From positions 101,017 to 165,016 of the forward strand of contig NZ_QPJO01000006.1 of the NCBI RefSeq assembly GCF_003337305.1: a stretch of DNA of 64,000 bases. Direction: 5' to 3'. The notes under the pieces were generated by a model. That model had not been told where the DNA came from. It worked only from the letters and a program-made list of their open reading frames with translations, and ran no database searches. Made by a program: the position numbers and the translations under genes. This DNA is from Winogradskyella arenosi. GTDB taxonomy: Bacteria > Bacteroidota > Bacteroidia > Flavobacteriales > Flavobacteriaceae. Shown here one piece after another: positions 29,997-39,671 of the stretch; within the stretch, counting starts at the first letter, position 1, and each line of letters starts with the position of its first letter.

Positions 29997-30878
29997 ATGA
30001 CAATTTTAGACGGAAAGAAAGTAAGTAACGATATTAAAAACGAAATCAAAGCTGAGGTCGATAAGATGAAGGCTAATGGTGAAAAGGTTCCGCATCTCGC
30101 AGCAGTTATTGTTGGTAATGATGGTGCCAGTTTAACGTACGTTGGTAGTAAGGTAAGAGCTTGTGAGCGCGTAGGGTTTGAATCTACAATGGTACGTTTA
30201 TCTAATACGACAAGTGAAATTGAATTATTAGATAAAATTGATGAGTTAAATAAGAATGACGATATCGATGGTTTTATTATTCAATTGCCATTGCCACCGC
30301 AAATTAATACCCAAAAAGTATTAATGGCTGTAGATCCTAACAAAGATGTTGACGGATTCCACCCAATGAACTTTGGTAAAATGTCTTTAGACATGTCTAC
30401 TTTTATTCCTGCGACACCGTTTGGAATTTTAGAATTATTAGACCGTTATGGGGTAGAAACAAAAGGGAAGCATACTGTTGTAATTGGCCGTTCTCATATT
30501 GTGGGACGCCCAATGAGTATTTTAATGGGAAGAAAAGGTTTTCCAGGAAACTCTACAGTAACCTTAACGCACAGTCATACAAAGAATATTACTCAGATAA
30601 CTTCTCAAGCGGATATTATTATTTCTGCCTTAGGTATTCCTAAGTTCTTAAAAGCTGAAATGGTGAAGGATGACGCTGTTATTATTGATGTTGGAATTAC
30701 AAGAGTTCCTGATGATTCTGAAAAAGGATACTATATCACAGGAGATGTCGATTTTGCTACAGTTAGTAAAAAAGCGAGTTTTATAACACCTGTTCCTGGT
30801 GGAGTAGGACCAATGACTATTGCGATGCTGTTAAAGAATACATTAATAGCAAGAGATCAACATAGAAATAATAACTAA
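29997..30878 (+). CDS. folD: methylenetetrahydrofolate dehydrogenase / cyclohydrolase
   Basis: Bifunctional enzyme of one-carbon metabolism that interconverts 5,10-methylene-, methenyl- and 10-formyl-tetrahydrofolate with NADP. The 293 residues are normal. Visible motifs are the catalytic Lys in LTYVGSKVRACE, the DGFIIQLPLPPQI block, DVDGFHPMNFG, the Rossmann loop GRSHIVGRPMS, and the signature PVPGGVGPMTIAML. It lies 124 bases after ffh, with no obvious terminator between them. Confidence 0.97.
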   Translation: MTILDGKKVSNDIKNEIKAEVDKMKANGEKVPHLAAVIVGNDGASLTYVGSKVRACERVGFESTMVRLSNTTSEIELLDKIDELNKNDDIDGFIIQLPLPPQINTQKVLMAVDPNKDVDGFHPMNFGKMSLDMSTFIPATPFGILELLDRYGVETKGKHTVVIGRSHIVGRPMSILMGRKGFPGNSTVTLTHSHTKNITQITSQADIIISALGIPKFLKAEMVKDDAVIIDVGITRVPDDSEKGYYITGDVDFATVSKKASFITPVPGGVGPMTIAMLLKNTLIARDQHRNNN

Positions 30879-30898
30879 GAATTAGTTAATCATAAAAT

Positions 30899-30930
30899 AA
30901 AAGGGCAATAATTTTAATTATTGCCCTTTT
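30899..30930. terminator. bidirectional terminator, folD / VOC gene
   Basis: Perfect stem AAAAGGGCAATAATT / AATTATTGCCCTTTT with a 2-base centre, lying between convergent genes. Confidence 0.92.
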
Positions 30931-30962
30931 ATTATGTGCTAGATTTAAATTTGAAAAGCTTT

Positions 30963-31382
30963 TTATTTCGCAAATAGTTGACTTCGGTCTTTAAAGGCTT
31001 TAAACTCTAAAGCATTTCCTGACGGGTCTTTAAAAAACATCGTGGCTTGTTCACCTACCTGACCTTCAAAACGAATGTAAGGTTCTATAACAAATTCTAT
31101 AGACTTAGATTTTAATAATTCAGCAAAGTCATGAAAAACATCCCAATCTAAAACCACCCCAAAATGAGGAACCGGCACATCTTTACCGTCAACCACATTG
31201 ATAATGTTTTGGTCGGCTTCTTTTTCTTTATAATGAATAACCAATTGGTGGCCAAAGAAATTATAATCAACCCAATGTGAACTGCTTCGTCCTTCTTCAA
31301 AATTTAAAACCTCGGTGTAAAAATGTCTACACTCAGAAAGGTTGTCTGCAGGGATTGCAAGGTGAAAGGGGGATAGAGCCAT
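30963..31382 (-). CDS. VOC/glyoxalase-family protein
   Basis: 139-residue protein with the two beta-alpha-beta-beta-beta units of the vicinal oxygen chelate superfamily. It has the first metal-ligand region [18 protein letters not shown] and the final [15 protein letters not shown] block carrying the second-half Glu ligand. It closely resembles uncharacterised dioxygenase-like VOC proteins. Substrate unknown. It is the last gene of a six-gene minus-strand run, two bases after rluF. Confidence 0.85.
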   Translation of the reverse strand: MALSPFHLAIPADNLSECRHFYTEVLNFEEGRSSSHWVDYNFFGHQLVIHYKEKEADQNIINVVDGKDVPVPHFGVVLDWDVFHDFAELLKSKSIEFVIEPYIRFEGQVGEQATMFFKDPSGNALEFKAFKDRSQLFAK

Positions 31383-31384
31383 AA

Positions 31385-32152
31385 TTAACGTCTGTTTTTT
31401 CTAAGGGTGTTTTGACTTTCTTCAAAAGTTTTATCAGAATCGGCAATAAGGGCACTCAAAGTTTTAAACTCCTCTTGTGTTAATTCTCTATACTGTCCTA
31501 TAGGCACATCAAGTTTTATATTCATAATTCTTACTCGCTTTAAGGTTTGTACTTCGTAATTTAAGTATTCGCACATACGACGGATCTGACGGTTTAGACC
31601 TTGAGTTAGGATAATACTAAACGTGAATTTATCTATTTTTTTCACAACACACTTTTTAGTACGTTGCCCTAAGTCTTCAATATAAATTCCTCCAGACATA
31701 CGTTCTATAAAGGTTTGAGAAATAGGAATATCTACAGTGACAATGTACTCTTTTTCGTGATTATTACTTGCTCTTAATATCTTATTAACAATATCGCCAT
31801 CATCAGTGAGTAAAATAAGACCTTCACTAGGTTTATCTAAACGACCAATAGGAAATATACGCTTTGGATAATTAATATAATCTATAATATTATCTTTCTC
31901 TACACGTGTATCTGTGGTACAAACAATACCAACGGGTTTATTAAAAGCGAGGTATACGAAATCTTGTTGACGTTGGCCAATGACTTCTCCGTCTACTTTT
32001 ACAATATCGTCTGGAGATACTTTTGTGCCCATTTCTGGGACCACATCGTTTATAGTTACACGACCCGCATCAATTAATCGGTCTGCAGCTCGGCGAGAGC
32101 AGTAACCGGCTTCGCTGAGGTATTTGTTAAGGCGTTTTAGTTCTTGTGACAT
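31385..32152 (-). CDS. rluF: 23S rRNA pseudouridine synthase (RluF-type)
   Basis: RsuA-family pseudouridine synthase acting on 23S rRNA. From the chosen ATG it has 255 residues. An S4 RNA-binding domain (1-60, [20 protein letters not shown]) precedes the catalytic domain with [17 protein letters not shown], which includes the nucleophilic Asp. The RluF hallmark is the C-terminal [20 protein letters not shown] longer frame adds five codons upstream (from 32167), but the ATG at 32152 gives the usual MSQ start. It lies 21 bases after the alpha/beta hydrolase gene. Confidence 0.92.
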   Translation of the reverse strand: MSQELKRLNKYLSEAGYCSRRAADRLIDAGRVTINDVVPEMGTKVSPDDIVKVDGEVIGQRQQDFVYLAFNKPVGIVCTTDTRVEKDNIIDYINYPKRIFPIGRLDKPSEGLILLTDDGDIVNKILRASNNHEKEYIVTVDIPISQTFIERMSGGIYIEDLGQRTKKCVVKKIDKFTFSIILTQGLNRQIRRMCEYLNYEVQTLKRVRIMNIKLDVPIGQYRELTQEEFKTLSALIADSDKTFEESQNTLRKNRR

Positions 32153-32173
32153 CTTGCAAAAATACAATAAAGA

Positions 32174-33001
32174 TTACGCATTAATGAAATCTATAATCTT
32201 TGGGGTTAAGGATTCGTCTTTTAAACCATGGCCAAAACCAGAGGTGGTTACAAACTCTGCGTTTTTGTAACGGTTTGCTATGAGTTGCCCATCTTCATAA
32301 GGAATAATTTGGTCCTTTTTATCATGGATCACTAAGCCTTTTGCCACAATAGACTCCGTAAAGTTAGCCGTAGAAAAGTAAGACACAGGTTGTTTAAAAC
32401 GATTTAATATAATGGAATCTAAACCTTTTGAGATTCTTTTGTTAAACCCCATCATACTTTTATACCGATCAAAAACACCTGTAAAGTGTGCCGGTGCTCC
32501 TAATAAGACCAGTTTTTCAATAGAGGGAAGTTCATGGTTATGCAACGAGAATACACTTGCCATACCACCAACAGAATGTCCCATGAGAACTTCTGGTTGA
32601 AACTTTTTAATTATAGTTGCAATAAATTCTGAATATAAAATGGCATTAAACTGTTTGCCATCAGATCGTCCATGTGCAGGTGCATCTAAGGCTATAATAT
32701 TATAGTCTTGTGCCTGTAGGTCTTTTAGAATATAATTCCAACGTGAGGTGTTACTTTCCCAACCATGCGCTAAGAGAACGGTTTTTCCTTTTCCTACCCA
32801 TCGGTAAGTAGCGATGTCCATGTTATTATACCGGGTTTCTTCAAAAAAAGCCGAATTAATAATCTGTTTTTGGTAATCGTTATAACGCCCTTTTCTTGGC
32901 GATGCAAATAGGTTAATGGCTCTCTTAGCTGCAAATTTTGTTGAGATGATACTCGATGCATTAAGTGCGCCGCCTATAGATTTTACAATAAAACTACTCA
33001 T
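32174..33001 (-). CDS. alpha/beta hydrolase
   Basis: 275-residue alpha/beta hydrolase. The oxyanion HGWESN motif, nucleophile elbow GHSVGG, a late Asp in IHDKKDQIIPYEDG and the catalytic His in GFGHGLKD are all visible. No signal peptide is seen, so it is likely cytoplasmic. An ATG nine codons upstream (33028) would overlap the cupin gene by 23 bases. The internal ATG avoids the overlap and begins as related proteins do. Substrate unknown. Confidence 0.85.
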   Translation of the reverse strand: MSSFIVKSIGGALNASSIISTKFAAKRAINLFASPRKGRYNDYQKQIINSAFFEETRYNNMDIATYRWVGKGKTVLLAHGWESNTSRWNYILKDLQAQDYNIIALDAPAHGRSDGKQFNAILYSEFIATIIKKFQPEVLMGHSVGGMASVFSLHNHELPSIEKLVLLGAPAHFTGVFDRYKSMMGFNKRISKGLDSIILNRFKQPVSYFSTANFTESIVAKGLVIHDKKDQIIPYEDGQLIANRYKNAEFVTTSGFGHGLKDESLTPKIIDFINA

Positions 33002-33005
33002 AGGA

Positions 33006-33368
33006 CTAATCTTCTCTATTAACCGCATCCATAGTAAAGGCTGGGCGGCAAATGGCTAAATATTCACAAGGTTCTGTAAACGGATTTGAGTATTGAAGCC
33101 TTGTGTTTTTTTCAACTTTAATAGATTGACCGGCTTCTAAAATAATAGTTTCACCGTCTATAATAAATTGCTTCTTACCTTTTATAATGAAGGTGTATTC
33201 GTCAAACTCTGGTGTCTGAAAAGGTTCAGACCAGCCTGCTGGCGCTATCATATGTGCAATGCTTATGTCGCTATTACCGTCACTAGCTTGCCCAAAGTGT
33301 TCTTTTATTACTTTTCCGTCTGTTGTAGGAACAACAAAAGGAGCATTCTGTATGGTGTATTTTTTCAT
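33006..33368 (-). CDS. cupin-domain protein
   Basis: 120-residue single cupin barrel. The conserved segments are PAGWSEPFQTPEFDEYTFIIKGK (first cupin motif, with few His ligands left) and LEAGQSIKVEKNTRLQYSNP (second motif). The reduced number of metal-binding histidines suggests a non-enzymatic or altered metal site. It is in the operon between the lipoprotein and the hydrolase. Confidence 0.85.
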   Translation of the reverse strand: MKKYTIQNAPFVVPTTDGKVIKEHFGQASDGNSDISIAHMIAPAGWSEPFQTPEFDEYTFIIKGKKQFIIDGETIILEAGQSIKVEKNTRLQYSNPFTEPCEYLAICRPAFTMDAVNRED

Positions 33369-33391
33369 GTTATCTCGTTCTATTTTTTATA

Positions 33392-33946
33392 TTACCAATG
33401 CAACATAAAAAATTTAATTTTTGCTTTTTCAGGAATTTGAAGCGGGTCTATAACTAAGTCCCTGTCAAATCGCATACTTGCAGGTAATTCATTTTTATCA
33501 ATAGTGAAAGAGGCATTGATCTCATTTACAGAGACCACAATAACATTGATAAGGTTATCTATTTTAGAGATTTTGTAATTGTCTCTAAGCGCTTTAAATG
33601 TACTTATTGTAGAAATATCTTTGTCCGTCTTATAACGTTCGTCAATAATACGTACAGTAGAAATGACAGACATGGAATCTAAAGGTGTTTTAGGAGATAA
33701 ATCTAAAAGTTTTTTACCGCCTTTCTCAAAGACTTCAATAGTGTTTCCTCCACCATAAATTTGGTTTCTATTATTAACGTTTACTACAGAGTCTTTGCTA
33801 AAAATGGTTTCTAAATCTTTAACTTTTGTAGAATCGTTTAATAACCCGATATGATCTTTTTTTATTAAAAACGGATTGCTATTGTCCGTTGTACAACTTG
33901 TAATGATAAGCGAAGCAGCAAGGGCTGCTAAAAAGGGTTTATTCAT
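33392..33946 (-). CDS. hypothetical lipoprotein
   Basis: 184-residue lipoprotein, lipobox ITSC with Cys18. The rest is a mixed alpha/beta domain with LKDLETIF-like and YGGGNTIEVFEKGGKKLLDL segments. I do not recognise the family. It lies 16 bases downstream of the HerA-like ATPase gene and 23 bases upstream of the cupin gene, so it is probably co-transcribed. Confidence 0.7.
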   Translation of the reverse strand: MNKPFLAALAASLIITSCTTDNSNPFLIKKDHIGLLNDSTKVKDLETIFSKDSVVNVNNRNQIYGGGNTIEVFEKGGKKLLDLSPKTPLDSMSVISTVRIIDERYKTDKDISTISTFKALRDNYKISKIDNLINVIVVSVNEINASFTIDKNELPASMRFDRDLVIDPLQIPEKAKIKFFMLHW

Positions 33947-33962
33947 GTTTAATTTTTACAAT

Positions 33963-35492
33963 TTATTTAATCATTTTACTGAGAATACCAAGAACGCTTC
34001 TAATAACTGTAGCGCTCGTTAAAACCTTTACTAAAGGATTCATACGCGTGCTTTGACGTCGCGATGTTTTTTTAGTGGCCGCACGTTTTAGGGCTTCCTT
34101 TTCTTCTTGGGCTTTTTGTTTGGCTTCTTCAGCTTCAGCTTGTTTAATTTTTTTATTAAGCATCTCGTAAGCACTCTCACGATCTATAGTTTCATTGTAT
34201 TTCCTAGCCAGTTTAGATTCTGCTATAAGTCCGCTTAATTCACTATCCGTTAAAACATCCATTCTACTCATTGGTGCTCGTAATAGTGTTGCAGCTAATG
34301 GAGTAGGTTTTCCTTTTTCATCTAAAGCAGAGACTAAAGCTTCTCCAATTCCTAATGACGTCAGCACATCAGCAGTGTCGTAATATTCCGTGTCAGGGTA
34401 ATTCTGTGCTGTAAGTTTTATGGCTTTTCGGTCTTTTGCTGTAAAAGCTCTTAAAGCATGTTGCACTTTTAAACCAAGTTGGCCTAAGACTTCCTCAGGA
34501 ACATCCGTTGGATTTTGAGTTACAAAATATAAGCCGACCCCTTTACTACGAATTAGTTTTACAATACTTTCTATCTGATCTAATAAGGCATCAGAAGCTT
34601 CATTGAAAATTAAATGAGCTTCGTCAATAAACATAATGAGTTCCGGACGTCCACTATCGCCTTGTTCCGGAAATGTAGAATAAATTTCGGCGAGTAAACT
34701 CAACATAAACGTTGAGAATAACTTAGGTTTATCTTGAATATCGGTTAGTCGAAGTATATTGATATAACCTCTTCCTTGGTCGTCAACACGTAATAAATCT
34801 TCAGTATCAAATGATTTTTCACCGAAGAATAAGTCACCACCTTGTTGTTCTATTTCTATTATTTTTCTAAGAATAGCACCGGTAGAGGCTGTTGAAATTC
34901 GTCCATAAGCTTTTTGAAACTCTTCTTTCCCTTCATTAGTGGCATATTGCAAGATCTTCTTAAAATCTTTTAGGTCTAATAGCGGCAGGTGGTTATCATC
35001 ACAATATTTAAAAATAACCGAAATAATACCAGCTTGGGTTTCGGTAACATCTAAAATTCTTGAGATTAACACCGGGCCAAATTCACTTATGGTAGCCCGT
35101 AAGCGCACGCCGTCTTGTTCTGATAAGGTTAGCATTTCAACAGGAAAAGCTTGAGGATTAAAAGGTAAGCCAATTTGTTGGTGACGCTCGTCTATTTTAG
35201 CATGGCCAGGACTTGGTTTTGCAAGTCCACTTAAATCCCCTTTTATATCCATAAGTAAAACCGGAACCCCTTTTTCTGAAAGATTTTCAGCCAAAACTTG
35301 TAGTGTTTTAGTTTTTCCGGTACCTGTAGCCCCAGCAATTAGCCCATGTCGGTTCATGGTTTTTAGCGGCACATTAACAAAAGTATTGGTCATGGTTTGG
35401 CCCTCTAACATTGCAGCGCCTAGGGTAATATACTCACCTTTACAGGTGTTTCCGTCAGTAATTTCTTTTACGAAAGCTTCAGAGTTCTTCAT
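33963..35492 (-). CDS. HerA-like helicase/ATPase (DUF853)
   Basis: 509-residue P-loop ATPase of the HerA/FtsK superfamily, DUF853 type. It has an N-terminal ITLGAAMLEG strand, Walker A GATGTGKTKTL, the DIKGDLSGLAKP block and Walker B ELIMFIDEAHLIF. An arginine-finger region follows (RSKGVGLYFVTQNPTDVP). The C-terminal 90 residues are a charged coiled coil (KIKQAEAEEAKQKAQEEKEA) and a basic tail. Its cellular role in bacteria is not settled. It is the first gene of the minus-strand operon. Confidence 0.9.
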   Translation of the reverse strand: MKNSEAFVKEITDGNTCKGEYITLGAAMLEGQTMTNTFVNVPLKTMNRHGLIAGATGTGKTKTLQVLAENLSEKGVPVLLMDIKGDLSGLAKPSPGHAKIDERHQQIGLPFNPQAFPVEMLTLSEQDGVRLRATISEFGPVLISRILDVTETQAGIISVIFKYCDDNHLPLLDLKDFKKILQYATNEGKEEFQKAYGRISTASTGAILRKIIEIEQQGGDLFFGEKSFDTEDLLRVDDQGRGYINILRLTDIQDKPKLFSTFMLSLLAEIYSTFPEQGDSGRPELIMFIDEAHLIFNEASDALLDQIESIVKLIRSKGVGLYFVTQNPTDVPEEVLGQLGLKVQHALRAFTAKDRKAIKLTAQNYPDTEYYDTADVLTSLGIGEALVSALDEKGKPTPLAATLLRAPMSRMDVLTDSELSGLIAESKLARKYNETIDRESAYEMLNKKIKQAEAEEAKQKAQEEKEALKRAATKKTSRRQSTRMNPLVKVLTSATVIRSVLGILSKMIK

Positions 35493-35563
35493 TCATCAGA
35501 AAATTTGTATAAAAATAATGTAATTTACTCAGCTATGAAACAGTTTTCACATTCATACTTTAG

Positions 35564-35571
35564 CAAAGATA
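35564..35571 (-). promoter_or_regulatory. putative promoter of the DUF853-to-VOC operon
   Basis: Minus strand TATCTTTG, an exact TAnnTTTG match about 70 bases before the DUF853 start. Confidence 0.6.
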
Positions 35572-35661
35572 GCTGTTGGTCCTTGTGTTTATTGGACTTG
35601 CCGAATAAAATTTAACCTGTAGATTAGTGGGTGTAGAGATGGTGACTGACAACTAAATAAC

Positions 35662-35669
35662 TATCTTTG
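35662..35669 (+). promoter_or_regulatory. putative queE promoter, -7 box TATCTTTG
   Basis: Exact TAnnTTTG match ending seven bases before the queE ATG, implying a very short or absent leader. Confidence 0.6.
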
Positions 35670-35676
35670 CAGCCTT

Positions 35677-36309
35677 ATGACAAGAAGAGAACGACAAGAA
35701 TTAATAGATAAAGGTTTATTATTACCTTTAATGGAAGAATTTTACACCATTCAAGGTGAGGGATTTCACAAAGGAACAGCGGCTTATTTTGTAAGAATAG
35801 GAGGGTGTGATGTGGGATGCCATTGGTGCGATGTAAAAGAAAGCTGGTTGGCCGAGTTACATCCGCCTACAGCAACAGAGAAGATTGTAGATAATGCTGT
35901 AAAATATAGTAATACTATTATTGTTACCGGTGGAGAGCCTTTAACTTGGGACATGGGGCCGCTTACAGCGCAGTTAAAAGCTAAAGGGGTTCAAACACAT
36001 ATTGAAACTTCTGGAGCTTACAAACTAACAGGGGAGTGGGACTGGATCTGTCTATCGCCTAAAAAAATGAAATTACCTACAAAAGAAGTTTATGAGAAAG
36101 CTCATGAGCTAAAATGTATTATTTATAATAATGACGATTTTAAGTTTGCTGAAGAGCAAGCAGAAAAAGTTAACGGAGATTGTATTTTGTATCTGCAACC
36201 CGAGTGGAGTAAACGCGATAAAGTTATTCCTAAAATTGTAGATTATGTTATGGACCATCCAAAATGGAAAGTGTCGTTACAAACCCATAAATATTTAAAT
36301 ATTCCTTAG
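35677..36309 (+). CDS. queE: 7-carboxy-7-deazaguanine synthase
   Basis: Radical-SAM enzyme that makes the 7-deazaguanine core of queuosine (step after QueD). The 210 residues match. The substrate region MEEFYTIQGEGFHKGTAAYF precedes the cluster-binding cysteines in CDVGCHWCD (CX3CX2C), followed by VTGGEPLTWD and ETSGAY. The partner genes queC and queD are not in the window. It is monocistronic, diverges from the DUF853 gene, and converges with DUF2911. Confidence 0.96.
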   Translation: MTRRERQELIDKGLLLPLMEEFYTIQGEGFHKGTAAYFVRIGGCDVGCHWCDVKESWLAELHPPTATEKIVDNAVKYSNTIIVTGGEPLTWDMGPLTAQLKAKGVQTHIETSGAYKLTGEWDWICLSPKKMKLPTKEVYEKAHELKCIIYNNDDFKFAEEQAEKVNGDCILYLQPEWSKRDKVIPKIVDYVMDHPKWKVSLQTHKYLNIP

Positions 36310-36336
36310 TGAGCCTAAAGCGAATTATTTAAAACA

Positions 36337-36373
36337 AAAAAAGTTCCGTTGATATAATCAGCGGAACTTTTTT
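36337..36373. terminator. bidirectional terminator, queE / DUF2911
   Basis: AAGTTCCG..TGAT / ATCA.CGGAACTT stem between convergent genes, with A-rich and T-rich flanks. Confidence 0.85.
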
Positions 36374-36390
36374 ACTTTATAAAAAGGATA

Positions 36391-36936
36391 TTATTTTGTA
36401 AACGGTACAGCAGCTCTTATTGTGCCCCAACCTAAATGCATATCAACACCTTTTTCAGATTTATCAAAAGCAATAGAAAATGCTTCTAAAGATTCTTTAG
36501 CTGTTGTTACAGGCACAGAAATACGTGCTACATCATTGTCTTCATTATAAAAATAGCTTCCCCAAACATTAAGGTCTGTATTTATAATGGCTGTCCATTC
36601 TTTCTGACCAGGAATAACATAAAATGTGTAGGTTCCTGCTTTTACCAATTGTCCGCCTAATTTCATGTCTGTATAAAGCGTAAGCTCAGCTGCTTCATTA
36701 GCACCAACGCGCCATACATCTCCTTCTTTTACTAATTCTTCTACGGCACGTCCCTTTAATTGAGGACGACTGTAAGTAATTTTAATCAGTTTGTTAGCCT
36801 CTTTGTAACTCGTAGGAAATGATGCGGCATCCATTGGGCTTTTGTCTAAACCTTTAAATTCTTGTGCACTCACATTCAGCGTTAAAAGGAATAGCAATGC
36901 AAAAGCTATTGAGGTCATTAGGTTTGATTTTTTCAT
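36391..36936 (-). CDS. DUF2911-domain secreted protein
   Basis: 181-residue exported protein. The signal peptide (1-25, ending NVSAQ) is followed by a DUF2911 beta-sandwich with KITYSRPQLKGR, DVWRVGANEAAELTLY and GTYTFYVIPG. The family is common in Bacteroidota and has no known activity. Likely periplasmic. Monocistronic. Confidence 0.88.
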   Translation of the reverse strand: MKKSNLMTSIAFALLFLLTLNVSAQEFKGLDKSPMDAASFPTSYKEANKLIKITYSRPQLKGRAVEELVKEGDVWRVGANEAAELTLYTDMKLGGQLVKAGTYTFYVIPGQKEWTAIINTDLNVWGSYFYNEDNDVARISVPVTTAKESLEAFSIAFDKSEKGVDMHLGWGTIRAAVPFTK

Positions 36937-37206
36937 AAGTCTTTAGGTGTTAGTTGTTTTTGTTAAATGCGTTTATAATTTACTAACTAGTCGTAATTAA
37001 TGTGTAAAATTTACAGTTTCATAGCTAAAGGAGTTATAAAGTCGTTATTTTGTTTTAATATGAATATAATAGATGGTTTTAAGTTGTAATTTAAAACCAT
37101 TATGTGTTTATCTGTTTTTAAAATGAAAGTTTAATTTCATATTTGTACTGTAATTAATAATTAATGGCTTGATTTTAGAAGTCATATCCTAATAAAAATA
37201 AAAGTT

Positions 37207-38880
37207 ATGTGCGGAATAGTATGTGCGTTTGATATAAAACAGAAAGTAGACGATTTAAGACCTCAAGTATTAGAAATGGCGAAAGTTATCCGTCATCGTG
37301 GTCCAGATTGGAGTGGTATTTTTAGTGATGACAAGGCGATAATGGCGCATGAGCGTCTAGCGATAGTAGATCCAGCTTCTGGTAAGCAACCTTTATTCAG
37401 TCCTGATAAAAAATTAGTTTTAGCAGCAAATGGAGAAATCTATAACCACAGAGAACTGCGTCAGCAATTTGAAGGGAAATATGATTTTCAGACCGAGAGT
37501 GACTGTGAGGTGATTCTTGCTTTATACCAAGAAAAAGGTGTGGATTTTGTAGATGAAATGAACGGTATTTTTGGCTTTGCCATTTATGATGCTGAAAAAG
37601 ATGAGTATTTTATTGCAAGAGACCATATGGGAATTATTCCTTTATACATCGGATGGGATAAAAGTGGAACTTTCTATGTGGCATCAGAATTAAAAGCTTT
37701 GGAAGGTATCTGTACTAAAATTGAACTGTTTCCTCCAGGACATTATATGTCGAGTAAAGATGGTGAATTTGTACAGTGGTACAAACGCGATTGGAAAACC
37801 TATGAGGCGGTAAAAGAAAATGAAACTAGTATAGCTGAAGTTAAAGAAGCTTTAGAAGCGGCCGTACACAGACAATTAATGAGTGATGTGCCTTACGGGG
37901 TATTATTATCAGGAGGTTTAGATTCTTCAGTGACCTCTGCTATAGCAAAAAAATATTCTGAAAAACGTATTGAAGCCGATGACCAAGAAAAAGCATGGTG
38001 GCCACAATTACACTCGTTCTCTGTTGGATTAGAGGGGTCTCCAGATTTAGCGGCAGCTAAAAAAGTGGCCGATCATATTGGTACGGTACACCATGAAATT
38101 AAATTTACCATACAAGAAGGGTTAGATGCTATTAAAGATGTAATCTACAACATTGAAACTTATGATATAACAACTATTCGTTCGTCAACACCTATGTATT
38201 TAATGGCTCGTGTAATTAAATCTATGGGAATAAAAATGGTGCTTTCAGGGGAGGGAGCTGATGAGTTATTTGGAGGATATTTATACTTTCATAAAGCGCC
38301 AGACGCTCAAGAGTTTCATGAAGAGACTGTACGTAAACTCGATAAGTTACATATGTACGATTGCTTAAGAGCGAACAAAAGTTTAGCCGCTTGGGGTATT
38401 GAAGGTCGTGTGCCATTTTTAGATAAAGAGTTTATGGATGTGGCTATGCGCATTAACCCTAAGGATAAAATGATTAACGGGGAGCGTATGGAAAAATGGG
38501 TTATCCGTAAAGCTTTTGAAGATTATATTCCTGAAAGTGTAGCATGGCGACAAAAAGAACAGTTTTCAGATGGTGTTGGGTATAGCTGGATTGATACCTT
38601 AAAAGAATTGGTAGAAAAAGAAGTTTCTGATGAGCAAATTGAAAATGCAAAATTCCGTTTTCCAATTAACACGCCATTAAACAAAGAAGAGTATTATTAC
38701 CGCTCTATATTTGAAGGTCATTTCCCTAGTGACGCTGCGGCATTAAGTGTGCCACAAGAAGCTAGTGTTGCCTGTAGTACAGCCACGGCTTTAGAATGGG
38801 ACGAAGCCTTTAAAAACATGAACGATCCTTCGGGGAGAGCGGTTGCTAAAGTGCATTCCGATTCGTACGTAAAAGCTTAA
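37207..38880 (+). CDS. asnB: asparagine synthase B (glutamine-hydrolysing)
   Basis: Makes asparagine from aspartate, ATP and glutamine. The 557 residues match bacterial AsnB. The N-terminal nucleophile is Cys2 (MCGIVCAF) after Met removal. The glutaminase domain has HRGPDWSG and AANGEIYNH. The synthetase domain has the PP-loop LLSGGLDSSV and GEGADELFGGY. A one-off promoter box (CATATTTG, near 37140) lies about 65 bases before the start. It is monocistronic and followed by a strong terminator. Confidence 0.97.
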   Translation: MCGIVCAFDIKQKVDDLRPQVLEMAKVIRHRGPDWSGIFSDDKAIMAHERLAIVDPASGKQPLFSPDKKLVLAANGEIYNHRELRQQFEGKYDFQTESDCEVILALYQEKGVDFVDEMNGIFGFAIYDAEKDEYFIARDHMGIIPLYIGWDKSGTFYVASELKALEGICTKIELFPPGHYMSSKDGEFVQWYKRDWKTYEAVKENETSIAEVKEALEAAVHRQLMSDVPYGVLLSGGLDSSVTSAIAKKYSEKRIEADDQEKAWWPQLHSFSVGLEGSPDLAAAKKVADHIGTVHHEIKFTIQEGLDAIKDVIYNIETYDITTIRSSTPMYLMARVIKSMGIKMVLSGEGADELFGGYLYFHKAPDAQEFHEETVRKLDKLHMYDCLRANKSLAAWGIEGRVPFLDKEFMDVAMRINPKDKMINGERMEKWVIRKAFEDYIPESVAWRQKEQFSDGVGYSWIDTLKELVEKEVSDEQIENAKFRFPINTPLNKEEYYYRSIFEGHFPSDAAALSVPQEASVACSTATALEWDEAFKNMNDPSGRAVAKVHSDSYVKA

Positions 38881-38900
38881 ACTATTTTAATTACGATGAT

Positions 38901-38936
38901 AAAAGACCAATCAAAATAAGATTGGTCTTTTTTTTT
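38901..38936 (+). terminator. intrinsic terminator after asnB
   Basis: Stem AAAGACCAATC / GATTGGTCTTT with a 7-base loop and T8 or more. Confidence 0.92.
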
Positions 38937-38976
38937 ATACCCACATTGTTGTAAATTCATCATCTTAATTAAAGTT

Positions 38977-39573
38977 ATGAGCTTACCAAATTTTACAAAC
39001 TTTCTTATTGAAAAAGGAGGACTGACAGCAGAAGAAGTTCTTCAGGTTACACCTTTTATGCGAACAGAAACCGTAGCTAACAATGCGTTTTTATTAAAAG
39101 CAGGTGAGGTGTGTTCGCATTCGTTTTTTGTTGAAAGTGGTGTGCTTCGTCTTTATGCCTTAAATGAAGAAGGAAAAGAGAATATCTTACAATTTGCAAC
39201 TGAAAATGGTATTGTTAGCGACCGTGGAAGTGTGTTTTTTCAAGAACCCTCTACCTATTATATCGATGCTATAGAACCTACCGTTGTGGTGTTGTTTGAT
39301 GAAGCATTTGTAAATGAAGTCGCCAAAGTGAATTCAAGTTTTAGAGTGCATAACGAAAAATTATTACAGAATCATATTCGTCATTTATACAAACGCGTCA
39401 GTTTGTTAATTGGTGCTTCGGCTAAGGTGCGCTATTTAGAATTTGTACAGCGACACCCCGACCTTATGCTGCGTGTACCACAATGGATGATTGCTTCCTA
39501 TTTAGGGATTACTCCAGAAAGTCTAAGTCGGGTACGTAAAGCCTTGGCGGCAGAAAACTTTAAATCTAATTAA
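38977..39573 (+). CDS. Crp/Fnr-family transcriptional regulator
   Basis: 198-residue regulator with a cyclic-nucleotide-type beta-roll (about 20-120) and a C-terminal winged helix (150-198, WMIASYLGITPESLSRVRKAL). The phosphate-binding cassette region reads NGIVSDRGSVFFQEPSTYYI and lacks the Gly-Glu and Arg-Ala pair that grips cAMP, so another ligand or none is likely. It is followed by a small unknown gene and a pirin gene on the same strand, possible targets or co-transcribed partners. Confidence 0.87.
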   Translation: MSLPNFTNFLIEKGGLTAEEVLQVTPFMRTETVANNAFLLKAGEVCSHSFFVESGVLRLYALNEEGKENILQFATENGIVSDRGSVFFQEPSTYYIDAIEPTVVVLFDEAFVNEVAKVNSSFRVHNEKLLQNHIRHLYKRVSLLIGASAKVRYLEFVQRHPDLMLRVPQWMIASYLGITPESLSRVRKALAAENFKSN

Positions 39574-39671
39574 AGTCCATTCTTAAATGGTATAGCACAG
39601 TGCTTCTTATCAAATATCAATGCACATGCTTTTATGTTCCCGTAATTTTACAGTCATAAAACAAAGCAGCT

